Source: Chloroflexota bacterium
GTDB taxonomy: Bacteria; Chloroflexota; Anaerolineae; B4-G1
Assembly: GCA_024232355.1 (NCBI GenBank)
Contig: JAAEPW010000412.1
Location: 1-34,005, forward strand
Direction of reading: 5' to 3'
Length of the DNA: 34,005 nucleotides
Under the pieces are notes generated by a model that did no database searches, was not told the DNA's origin, and was given only the letters and a program-made list of their open reading frames with translations. Every line of letters begins with the position of its first letter. Positions within the stretch are counted from its first letter, which is position 1. Below are positions 15,229-21,641 of this stretch, in pieces. Made by a program: the position numbers and the translations under genes.

Positions 15229-15252
15229 GGATAAATATTGGAGGATGGATTC

Positions 15253-15939
15253 ATGCTGTTTCAAGATTCAAGTTGGATGGACGTCGAGCGATACCTGGAG
15301 CGGGACGACCGGGTGGTGGTCATCACCGGATCGTGTGAGCAGCACAGCACCCTGAGCTTGCTGACTGACACGCTCGCCCCGCTGCAAGTGGCGCGAGAAG
15401 CCTGCCGCCGGGAAGGGGTATTGATCGCGCCGCCGCTGCCTTATGGCATCTCGCCCTACTTTAACGCCTACCCCGGTACAGTGAGCCTTTCGACCGAGAC
15501 CTTTGGGGCGGTGGTGCGGGAAATGATCGAGGGACTGCTGGCGCAGGGATTTCGGCGGGTGCTAGTGAGCAACGGTCACGGCGGCAATATGGAAGCGCTG
15601 ACCCCCTTGTTGAACGACCTGCGCGACGCGCACTCCGACGCCAGCCTGCACCTCTTCCTCTGGTGGCGCCACCCGGCAGTGGACGCGGTCGCGCAGAAAG
15701 CGGGCCTGCCCCAGCATCACGCCAACTGGTCGGAGAATTTCGAGTTTACGCGCGTCGGGCCGGTGCCAGAGGGAGAAAAGGAGCCGGTCGAGTTCAGCCG
15801 CACCCTTCCCGCCGACGCCGTCCGTGCGGCCTTGGGCGATGGTTCCTACGGCGGGCCGTACCAGGCCCCGGATGAGGTGATGGACCGTTTCTTTGCAGCG
15901 GCGGTGGAAGCGATGGTCGCCGCCCTGCGCGAAATGTAG
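15253..15939 (+). CDS. creatininase family amidohydrolase
   Basis: The protein has 228 residues. The ATG at 15253 has GGAGG 8 bases upstream. The metal-site pattern E-x-H-x8-D is present in GSCEQHSTLSLLTDT. The second motif, NGHGGN, and the LPYGISPYFNAYPGTVSLSTETF segment are also present. The family includes creatininase, mycofactocin MftE and formamide hydrolases acting on cyclic or linear amides in the cytoplasm. The usual HGPHLPL is altered to HSTLSLL, but the ligating Glu, His and Asp remain. The usual HAGExET is HANWSENFEF here, so the substrate probably differs. The stop codon lies inside a GTAG-headed REP-like hairpin. Confidence 0.87.
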   Translation: MLFQDSSWMDVERYLERDDRVVVITGSCEQHSTLSLLTDTLAPLQVAREACRREGVLIAPPLPYGISPYFNAYPGTVSLSTETFGAVVREMIEGLLAQGFRRVLVSNGHGGNMEALTPLLNDLRDAHSDASLHLFLWWRHPAVDAVAQKAGLPQHHANWSENFEFTRVGPVPEGEKEPVEFSRTLPADAVRAALGDGSYGGPYQAPDEVMDRFFAAAVEAMVAALREM

Positions 15940-15990
15940 CCGCGCTTTCCATAGCGCGCCAACCGTACGCGGAATGGAATCCGCGGCTAC
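15936..15990. repeat. inverted pair of GTAG-headed REP-like hairpins (BIME-like)
   Basis: Unit 1 reads GTAG (15936-15939), C, then CGCGCT TTCCAT AGCGCG (15941-15958). Unit 2 on the minus strand reads GTAG (15990-15987), C, then a CGCGGA hairpin (15968-15985) whose plus-strand loop is ATGGAA. The loops TTCCAT and ATGGAA are exact complements, and the 16-base arms 15937-15952 and 15974-15989 pair with 2 mismatches. A 5' GTAG beside a hairpin is the known hallmark of REP units mobilised by RAYT transposases. No RAYT gene is in the window. Confidence 0.75.
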
Positions 15991-16014
15991 GGGGATATTT
16001 GCAAGGAGAGTAAA

Positions 16015-17028
16015 ATGAGAAAACGACGTTCTCGCAAAAAAACCAAGTTTCGAATGGGCCTGGCGGCAGTCGCCGGTTATCTCCTGACCCAACAGGGATG
16101 GGCGCTCTGGCAGATTTTCAGCAAAAACGTCGAGCAGACGCTCAAGACGCAGACAAACGAGGCTCCAAAAGGCCGTGCTTTTTCCGAGACGACCGAGACC
16201 GAAACCTACACCAAAACCCACACGGTCGAGGATGGCATTGAGCGGATCGTCTATGTGCCACAAGAGCGGCGCTTTGAGACGCCCATCGTGATGCAGCACG
16301 GCATGTGGCACGGCGCGTGGTGCTGGCAGCTCTGGCAGGAGCTTTTCGCCGAGTGGGGCTGGGAGACCCACGCCCACAGCCTGCCGGGCCACGCCGGTTC
16401 CCCGACGCAACGTCCCATCGCTCGCTGCACCCTCGACTATTACTTGAGCTTTCTCAAGACCGAGGTCGAACGGATGCCCCGCCGCCCGGTGCTGATGGGG
16501 CACAGTATGGGCGGCGCGCTGACCCAATGGTTTCTGAAACACGTCGCCGACGACCTGCCTGCCGCCGTGCTCGTCGCGTCGTGGGTCTCTCACAGCATGT
16601 TCAAAGATGGCCTTGCCAGGTTGGTTTCCTATGATCCCGTTGGCGCTTTGTTGATGACATTATCTTGGGACGCCACGCCTCTGAAACGAACCGGATCTGG
16701 CAGCGCTGTCCGGTTCCTCGTCGGGCCCGATGCTGCTGTGCCGCTCGACGAATTGCAACCCAAGCTAGGGCCGGAATCGGCCATCGTGTTGTATCAGCAC
16801 AATCCGCCCCTGTGGGTTCCGCCGGAGCGTGTGAACACACCCATGCTGTGGATCGCCGGTGAGGATGACCCACTGTTGGTAGAGCCGGTCGAGCGGCGCT
16901 CTGCCGCGCACTATGGGGCAGACTATATCGTCGCAGAAAAAGCGCGGCACAATGTGATGATAGAGCACAACTACCGCCAGACCGCCGAATCGATCCATCG
17001 CTGGTTGGCGGAGCGTGAGATCACGTAA
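16015..17028 (+). CDS. alpha/beta hydrolase
   Basis: The protein has 337 residues. AAGGAG lies about 8 bases before the ATG. The N-terminus is strongly basic (MRKRRSRKKTKF) with a weak hydrophobic stretch (about 14-27), so peripheral membrane association is possible. The catalytic triad is visible: Ser164 in GHSMGG, Asp285 (or 284) in AGEDDPLL, and His312 in ARHNVMIE. The oxyanion region is QHGMWHGAWCW. It should be a serine esterase, lipase or amidase, with unknown substrate. The polar segment at about 40-70 (QTNEAPKGRAFSETTETETYTKTHTVE) looks like a linker. It lies between an amidohydrolase and RidA, which fits general amide or imine metabolism but does not define a pathway. Confidence 0.87.
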   Translation: MRKRRSRKKTKFRMGLAAVAGYLLTQQGWALWQIFSKNVEQTLKTQTNEAPKGRAFSETTETETYTKTHTVEDGIERIVYVPQERRFETPIVMQHGMWHGAWCWQLWQELFAEWGWETHAHSLPGHAGSPTQRPIARCTLDYYLSFLKTEVERMPRRPVLMGHSMGGALTQWFLKHVADDLPAAVLVASWVSHSMFKDGLARLVSYDPVGALLMTLSWDATPLKRTGSGSAVRFLVGPDAAVPLDELQPKLGPESAIVLYQHNPPLWVPPERVNTPMLWIAGEDDPLLVEPVERRSAAHYGADYIVAEKARHNVMIEHNYRQTAESIHRWLAEREIT

Positions 17029-17033
17029 CAGTG

Positions 17034-17058
17034 TGTGGCGGTTTTGCTAACCGCCACA
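17034..17058. terminator. perfect 10-bp hairpin after the alpha/beta hydrolase gene
   Basis: TGTGGCGGTT (17034-17043) pairs perfectly with AACCGCCACA (17049-17058) around TTGCT. A U-run is absent on the plus strand, while A7 at 17063-17069 would give a U-run only to leftward transcripts. The core GGCGGT...TTGCTAACCGCC recurs at 19197-19215, so this may be a dispersed repeat that also ends transcripts. Confidence 0.5.
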
Positions 17059-17098
17059 GACGTAAAAAAATGTACACAATATAAAAAAGGAGACAAAA

Positions 17099-17524
17099 AT
17101 GAGCAAGCAAATTATTTCCACAGATCAAGCACCAGGGGCAGTCGGTCCCTACTCGCAAGCAGTGCGCACAGGGGGCCTGGTCTACACTGCCGGGCAGCTG
17201 GGCATTATCCCTGGCACCAAAGACTTTGCCGGGCCAGACGTTCAGGCCCAAACCCGCCAGGCGTTGGAGAACCTCAAGGCGGTGCTAGAAGCCAGCGACT
17301 CTTGCCTCAAGCACGCGGTCAAGACCACGGTCTTTTTGCAGGACATTAACGAGTTCTCACTGATGAACGAGGTCTATGCCGAATTCTTCCCAGAGAACCC
17401 GCCCGCGCGCTCGGCAGTGCAAGCAGCCGCGCTGCCTTTGGGCGGACGAGTCGAGATCGAGGCGGTGGCCGAGGTCTGCGACTGTGAGGGCGGCAAAGAG
17501 GAATGCGGCTGCCAATGTGACTAG
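17099..17524 (+). CDS. ridA: RidA family enamine/imine deaminase with cysteine-rich tail
   Basis: The protein has 141 residues. AAGGAGA lies 7-8 bases before the ATG. The body is a complete RidA/YjgF/TdcF protein: APGAVGPYSQAV, GLVYTAGQLG, a QTRQALENLKAVLEAS helix, VKTTVFLQDINEF, then PARSAVQAAALPLGGRVEIEAVA. Arg104 is the residue that binds the 2-aminoacrylate carboxylate. The family trimerises and hydrolyses reactive enamines from PLP enzymes, so it fits a genome with threonine synthase and dehydratase chemistry. The oddity is the C-terminus: after the normal last strand comes CDCEGGKEECGCQCD, with cysteines at 127, 129, 136, 138 and 140. That CxC...CxCxC pattern looks metal-binding and is not part of the usual fold. 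Confidence 0.92.
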   Translation: MSKQIISTDQAPGAVGPYSQAVRTGGLVYTAGQLGIIPGTKDFAGPDVQAQTRQALENLKAVLEASDSCLKHAVKTTVFLQDINEFSLMNEVYAEFFPENPPARSAVQAAALPLGGRVEIEAVAEVCDCEGGKEECGCQCD

Positions 17525-17572
17525 TTTGGATGCTTGATTCAAGTGGGCGTGTTCCACTCTAGTTGGAAACCT

Positions 17573-17667
17573 AGACCTGCCAGGTTTTGTGGACATAGTT
17601 ATGATCAGAAACACTTTCACAAGCCGTGAAATTGCCTTTCAAATAGTCATTGTAAATCTGGCAGGTC
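17573..17667. repeat. inverted-repeat element with AGACCTGCCAG ends, copy 1
   Basis: AGACCTGCCAG (17573-17583) is followed by GTTTT. Its exact inverse CTGGCAGGTCT lies at 17657-17667. The 95-base element shares its ends, but not its interior, with 33094-33191. I see no target-site duplication. It may be a degenerate MITE or a bidirectional terminator. Confidence 0.6.
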
Positions 17668-17770
17668 TTTCCAAATGTCCGGTGATGGTCTCTATCAGGG
17701 GAACGCCGATCTCTGAAAGGGTGTGACTGCTGCCGGGCATTTGTATTGCAAGAGGTCACCTGTTGACAAA

Positions 17771-18034
17771 ATGACAAATCGGTTGCGTCGTGCCAGCAAG
17801 GCCAATGACTGGGGTCAGATAATTATGATTGTTTGCCTGGCCATTCCCACTCTTTTGGGTGTGAGAGGTGGATTTTTGTTTGGAATGGCAAAAGGCGGAA
17901 TCATAGGAGGCTTAATCGGCATATTAATAGGCACTGTTGGTGGAGTGATCGTGGGCTTTTTGTTGTGGCTAGCGGTCTGCCTGATAATATCTGTTGCGGG
18001 CTTGCTCTTTATGATGATTGTATCACGCAAGTGA
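17771..18034 (+). CDS. small glycine-rich membrane protein, unknown function
   Basis: The protein has 87 residues from ATG 17771. A GTG at 17723 would add 16 residues that look non-conserved. A basic N-terminus (MTNRLRRASKAND) precedes a hydrophobic helix (about 14-36) and a long glycine-zipper region GGIIGGLIGILIGTVGGVIVG (about 42-62) running into a third hydrophobic stretch, ending SRK. Glycine-zipper segments are common in small pore-like or stress membrane proteins. The ribosome site (AGAGGT about 14 bases upstream) is poorly spaced. It is isolated between repeats and its DNA is richer in A+T than nearby genes. I do not recognise a family. Confidence 0.5.
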   Translation: MTNRLRRASKANDWGQIIMIVCLAIPTLLGVRGGFLFGMAKGGIIGGLIGILIGTVGGVIVGFLLWLAVCLIISVAGLLFMMIVSRK

Positions 18035-18436
18035 GCCTACACCCAATACGGTTTAGTTAAGGACAACCAGACTTTCCAAGTCTCAAAAGTGCTCTCTCGA
18101 ACGATTTTTGGTGTGTTTTCAAACTGGTGGCTCATATCGGAAATTAGGTGAAATCAGGCAGGAACCATTAACAATCGCATAAACGCAGGCGTGATTCGTT
18201 TCAGGCTATGTGCCCACTTGAACATTGCACCGTAAAGGTATTCGTTTTGTGAATACTGCGAAAAAGACGCAAGAAATTGCGTAGATCAGCCCAAATCCCT
18301 TCCATCGTATTGCAATGCACTTTACGGATTCCATCTCCGTCATCGTCACGAGCCCACTCACGTTTGGAGTGACATCAGAGCTGTTCAGTTCTAACAATCT
18401 CTTGTTGGGCGGCGGACAGTTCCGTGAGGTATCTGA
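18035..18436. other. about 400-base intergenic region without a supported gene
   Basis: I see only a short perfect inverted repeat, AGACTT TCC AAGTCT (18069-18083), resembling the ends of the AGACCTGCCAG family. A leftward open frame crossing 18206-18583 overlaps the rightward gene and has no ribosome site or family features. Confidence 0.5.
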
Positions 18437-18888
18437 ATGAGAGCGAAGAAAACCAAGCGCGAGTTTGAGCGATATCTCAAACGGCGAAACACCAAACTTG
18501 TTGAGATGAGGCCTTCCGCAGGTGTGGATGCCATGATGGGGTTCTACCGCGATGTTCGCGCAGATGACTGCAACATCGATCAAGATGGAGATATGCTGCT
18601 ATTCCAGTGGGGCACCTATGACTGGGGACAAGGCGAACACTTCTCCTTTGATATCACCCGCCAGCTCATCGTAGGCCCAGGCGAGGATGAAGACTTCTGG
18701 CAGTTATCTCTCACATTCGAGTTCCTACCCGACGACACGCTTCGCGCAGTGGAGTCAGGTAACCGATGGTGCGCCTCGCCTGAGCAATTGGAGGAGTTTG
18801 CCGCCTTCGTGCGCTCTCCGCCGCGTATATCGCTGTGGCCAATCGAAACGGCGCCAATATCATGCTCAACTATGAGTGCGTTGGCTAG
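18437..18888 (+). pseudogene. unknown conserved-looking gene with a frameshift near its 3' end
   Basis: An ATG at 18437 with GAGG 8 bases upstream opens a credible, acidic, aromatic-rich protein (basic start MRAKKTKREFERYLKRR, then MLLFQWGTYDWGQGEHFSFDITRQL and FWQLSLTFEFLPDD). After EQLEEFAAFV (about residue 125) the frame loses sense and runs on to 19015 in Pro/Ser/Cys-rich sequence. One base added near 18809-18813 restores ALSAAYIAVANRNGANIM and NYECVG with a stop at 18886-18888, giving about 150 residues. That reads as the true C-terminus, so either one base has been lost or the assembly is wrong. The family is not recognised. Confidence 0.6.
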
Positions 18889-19033
18889 CGGGCCATCGGT
18901 CGCCGCCCAACAACGGCTGCACGCGACCGGGCTATGCTGCGCGATTTCAACGTCTCCGCGCGCTTTTGGTAGGTCTTGTGGCGAAAACTCTTGCCCGCAT
19001 CCGCCCGGCGCGTGAGCTTTGTCGGTATAGAAC

Positions 19034-19130
19034 GCTCATAGCCCCTGTCTCGGGGCGACCCATGCAGCGAAACATCGACTTGCGAGTAATTTTCTACCCT
19101 AAATTACCCTTGGGACAAGGGCTAGAGCCT
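19034..19130. repeat. paired-hairpin (BIME-like) element, copy 3
   Basis: Hairpin A is GCCCC (19041-19045) with GGGGC (19052-19056). Hairpin B is CCCTTG (19107-19112), GGA, CAAGGG (19116-19121). GTCTC (19047-19051) and GGGAC (19112-19116) keep the loop complementarity of the other copies. GCTC (19034-19037) can pair with GAGC (19125-19128) as an outer stem. Confidence 0.65.
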
Positions 19131-19196
19131 TGGAAAGCTAGAATTGAACAGCCCTGGTGTGACATCCAAGTTACTGGGGGCTTTGAGGGAGGGTAG

Positions 19197-19215
19197 GGCG
19201 GTCTTGCTAACCGCC
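19197..19215. repeat. GGCGGT...ACCGCC hairpin, second copy
   Basis: GGCGGT (19197-19202) pairs with ACCGCC (19210-19215), with TTGCTAA shared with the hairpin at 17034-17058. It lies about 90 bases past the stop of the leftward threonine synthase gene and could terminate it, but no U-run follows. Confidence 0.45.
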
Positions 19216-19301
19216 AATTCGAGGAGCAAGGCAGCCCACGTACTGAACAGGGCGGCCATACTCTTTGGAATTAAAAGTCTTGTTATGGTGCAAGTTTTTT
19301 C

Positions 19302-20474
19302 TCACAAACTCCACAAGTGAGCGTACTTGAGCCCATTCCCGGTGCTGAACAGCACCACACTTTCATCGTCGGCGATCCAATCCTGGCAACGCAGGTGTTC
19401 GAACGCGGCCAACGGGGCAGCGGCTTCGGGGCAAGTGAACATTCCCTGTGTCCGACCGATGAGCTTGGTCGCGTTCATCAACTCTTTGTCGGCCACGGCC
19501 ACGGCTGTTCCGTCGCTCTCACGCAGGGCGCGCAGGATCAGAAAATCGCCCACCGCTGCTGGCACCCGCAGTCCGTCGGCGATAGTCTTGGCCCCCTGCC
19601 AGGGTTCTGCAAACTCGGCACCCTCTTTAAACGCTTTGACCATCGGCGCGCAGCCGTTCGCCTGAACCGTCACCATGCGCGGGCGCTCGGGTCCGATCCA
19701 GCCCAGCTTTTCCATCTCGTCGAAACTCTTCCACATCCCGATCAGGCCGGTGCCGCCACCGGTGGGATAAATGATGACATCGGGCAAAGTCCAGCCCATC
19801 TGTTCGGCGACTTCGTAGCCCATCGTCTTTTTGCCCTCCAAACGGTACGGCTCTTTGAGGGTAGAGACGTCAAAGCGATTGAATTCGTCCAGCTCTGCGG
19901 CGGCGACCCGACCGGCGTCGGTGATGAGGCCGTCTACCAGCGTGACCTCGGCGCCCAGGGCGCGGCACTCGGCCACAAAGGGCAGCGGGACGTCGCGCGG
20001 CATGAACACGTGGGCCGGGATACCGGCCAGGGCGGCGTAGGCACTCATCGCTCCCGCCGCGTTCCCCGCCGATGGGATCGAGAGCGCCGTGACGCCCAAT
20101 TCGTAGGCCCGCGCGACCGCCACGCCCAAGCCCCGCGCTTTGAACGATCCGGTAGGGTTCACGCCCTCGTCCTTGATAAACAGCTTGTCGAACCCCACGG
20201 CATCGCCCAGTCGGGTGGCGTGGACCAGCGGCGTAAAACCCTCACCCAGGCTGAGCGCGTATTGTGACTCGCGGATGGGAAGCATTTCACGGTAGCGCCA
20301 GAGGGTGGGTTCGCGGGTGGCGATTTCGTCTGGGGTGATGGTTTGCTTGGCGGCCTCGATGTCGTAGCGGGCCAGCAGCGGTTTTTTGCAATCGGGGCAG
20401 AGATTCCACAGACGGTCGGCATCTAGTGTTTGACCGCACATGGCACATTCTAGATGAGTTAGAAAGCTTTTCAT
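19302..20474 (-). CDS. thrC: threonine synthase
   Basis: The protein has 390 residues. This PLP enzyme converts O-phosphohomoserine to threonine in the cytoplasm. An N-terminal zinc-ribbon-like element has Cys10, Cys13, Cys26 and Cys29, seen in many bacterial and archaeal class II threonine synthases. The PLP lysine is Lys112 in NPTGSFKARG. IPSAGNAAGAMSAYAA binds the phosphate and substrate, and YPTGGGTGLIGMWK is the glycine-rich phosphate loop. A related diaminopropionate or cysteate-synthase-like role is possible, because this fold is shared. The gene starts 17 bases after the response-regulator stop with a poor ribosome site, so it may depend on readthrough from the signalling genes. Confidence 0.88.
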   Translation of the reverse strand: MKSFLTHLECAMCGQTLDADRLWNLCPDCKKPLLARYDIEAAKQTITPDEIATREPTLWRYREMLPIRESQYALSLGEGFTPLVHATRLGDAVGFDKLFIKDEGVNPTGSFKARGLGVAVARAYELGVTALSIPSAGNAAGAMSAYAALAGIPAHVFMPRDVPLPFVAECRALGAEVTLVDGLITDAGRVAAAELDEFNRFDVSTLKEPYRLEGKKTMGYEVAEQMGWTLPDVIIYPTGGGTGLIGMWKSFDEMEKLGWIGPERPRMVTVQANGCAPMVKAFKEGAEFAEPWQGAKTIADGLRVPAAVGDFLILRALRESDGTAVAVADKELMNATKLIGRTQGMFTCPEAAAPLAAFEHLRCQDWIADDESVVLFSTGNGLKYAHLWSL

Positions 20475-20491
20475 TTTTATTGTTTTCTCGC

Positions 20492-21556
20492 TTATATTCT
20501 TGTTGGTTCTTTGACTGCCAGTACCTCGTAAATCGGGGCTGACTGGTCCAGGTTGGGCAGTTCGACGGGACGGACGTTGGCGATCTCTCGTACAGCTTGA
20601 TAGGTGCGTTCGTCCATCAGGATTTGATCCTTTTTGGCATAGCTCTGTAAACGCTGGGCCGTGTTCGGGGTGTGACCGAGCACGGTATAGTCTACCATCC
20701 GTTTCGCGCCAATGTTGCCGACGACGGCCTCGCCGGTGCTGAGGCCAATCCCGATCCCAAGTTTGCTTAAGACGGGGTCCTCACGACAGAGTTGACCAAA
20801 TCTCCGTTGCATCGTCCAGGCGGTGCGCAGGGCCTGGACGGAATAGTCCGCCGAGGGGATGGGCGCCCCGTAAAAGGCCATGATGGCATCGCCCAGGTAT
20901 TTGTCCAGCGTGCCCTGATGCTCGAACACGGCCGTCGCCAGGTGGTGAAAGATATAATTAAGCGTTTGGGTAACCTGGGCAGCCTCAAGCTGTTCGGAAA
21001 AGTGCGTAAAGCCCCGGATGTTGGCGAACAACACGCTGACCTCACAGCTCTGCCCGTCGAGGTGCAGGTCTTGGCCGGGGTCGAGCAGAATTTCGTGGGC
21101 GACTTGTTCCGAGACGTACCGCGTCAGCAGCCGCTCCAGCAACGTGTTTCGCGCTTGCAGTTGATCGTGCAACTGTTTGATGCGCAGCAGCGAGCGCACG
21201 CGGGCGATCAGCTCGACGGTGTTGAATGGTTTGCTCAAGAAATCGTCGGCCCCGGATTCCAGACCCTTGACCTTGTCTTCCAGGTCGTTCAGGGCAGTGA
21301 CCATCAAGATCGGGATGGCCCGGCTCTCGGCGCGGGCGCGCAGGGCTTGCGCGGTGTCGTATCCGTCCAACTCGGGCATGAGCACGTCGAGCACCACCAG
21401 GTCTGGCGGTGTTTCGGCGGCGCGGGCCAAAGCTTGCGCCCCATCGTTGGCAATGATGATGTCATAGCCCTGGGGCACCAGTGTTTTTTCGACCCTCCTG
21501 GCGGCGTAGGCGTCATCGTCCACGACTAGGATGAGGGGAGAATCTGATATTTTCAT
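20492..21556 (-). CDS. response regulator receiver domain fused to class III adenylate/guanylate cyclase domain
   Basis: The protein has 354 residues. The ATG at 21556 has TTGAGGT 5-7 bases upstream. Residues 6-125 are a receiver domain: acidic pocket VVDDD, phospho-acceptor Asp57 in LVVLDVLMPELDG, Thr87 and Lys109 in FLSKPF. A short coiled linker (about 128-155) leads to a cyclase homology domain (170-354). There the second metal aspartate Asp223 (DKYLGDAIMAFYG), adenine-selecting Lys219 and Asp289, and transition-state Asn298 and Arg302 are present. The first metal ligand, normally Asp in LFADIRGFT, is Asn179. Activity may be low, altered or lost. It lies 85 bases after the giant kinase gene and is probably its partner. 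Confidence 0.9.
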   Translation of the reverse strand: MKISDSPLILVVDDDAYAARRVEKTLVPQGYDIIIANDGAQALARAAETPPDLVVLDVLMPELDGYDTAQALRARAESRAIPILMVTALNDLEDKVKGLESGADDFLSKPFNTVELIARVRSLLRIKQLHDQLQARNTLLERLLTRYVSEQVAHEILLDPGQDLHLDGQSCEVSVLFANIRGFTHFSEQLEAAQVTQTLNYIFHHLATAVFEHQGTLDKYLGDAIMAFYGAPIPSADYSVQALRTAWTMQRRFGQLCREDPVLSKLGIGIGLSTGEAVVGNIGAKRMVDYTVLGHTPNTAQRLQSYAKKDQILMDERTYQAVREIANVRPVELPNLDQSAPIYEVLAVKEPTRI

Positions 21557-21641
21557 CGTATACCTCAATTCTTGTTTGTGTGAAAAACTATGGTTGGATA
21601 TTCTAGGCAAATTCTAGCCCATATCATTTTTTTGTGCAGGC

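Larger units (their letters stand above)
18889..19301. other. 413-base intergenic region carrying repeats
   Basis: It contains paired-hairpin copy 3 (19034-19130) and a GGCGGT/ACCGCC hairpin (19197-19215). No coding sequence with a ribosome site is apparent. Confidence 0.55.

Noticed and set aside
15562..16593. 343-codon leftward open frame
   Set aside because: It spans the creatininase and alpha/beta hydrolase genes on the opposite strand and has no recognisable features.
17034..17058. classical rho-independent terminator for the alpha/beta hydrolase
   Set aside because: The stem is perfect but there is no U-run on the plus strand. It is kept as a low-confidence hairpin and dispersed repeat.
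18206..18583. leftward 125-codon frame
   Set aside because: It overlaps a better rightward gene and has no ribosome site or family pattern.
19317..20267. 316-codon rightward open frame
   Set aside because: It is antisense to threonine synthase, and its His/Gly/Arg-rich composition is typical of a shadow frame.
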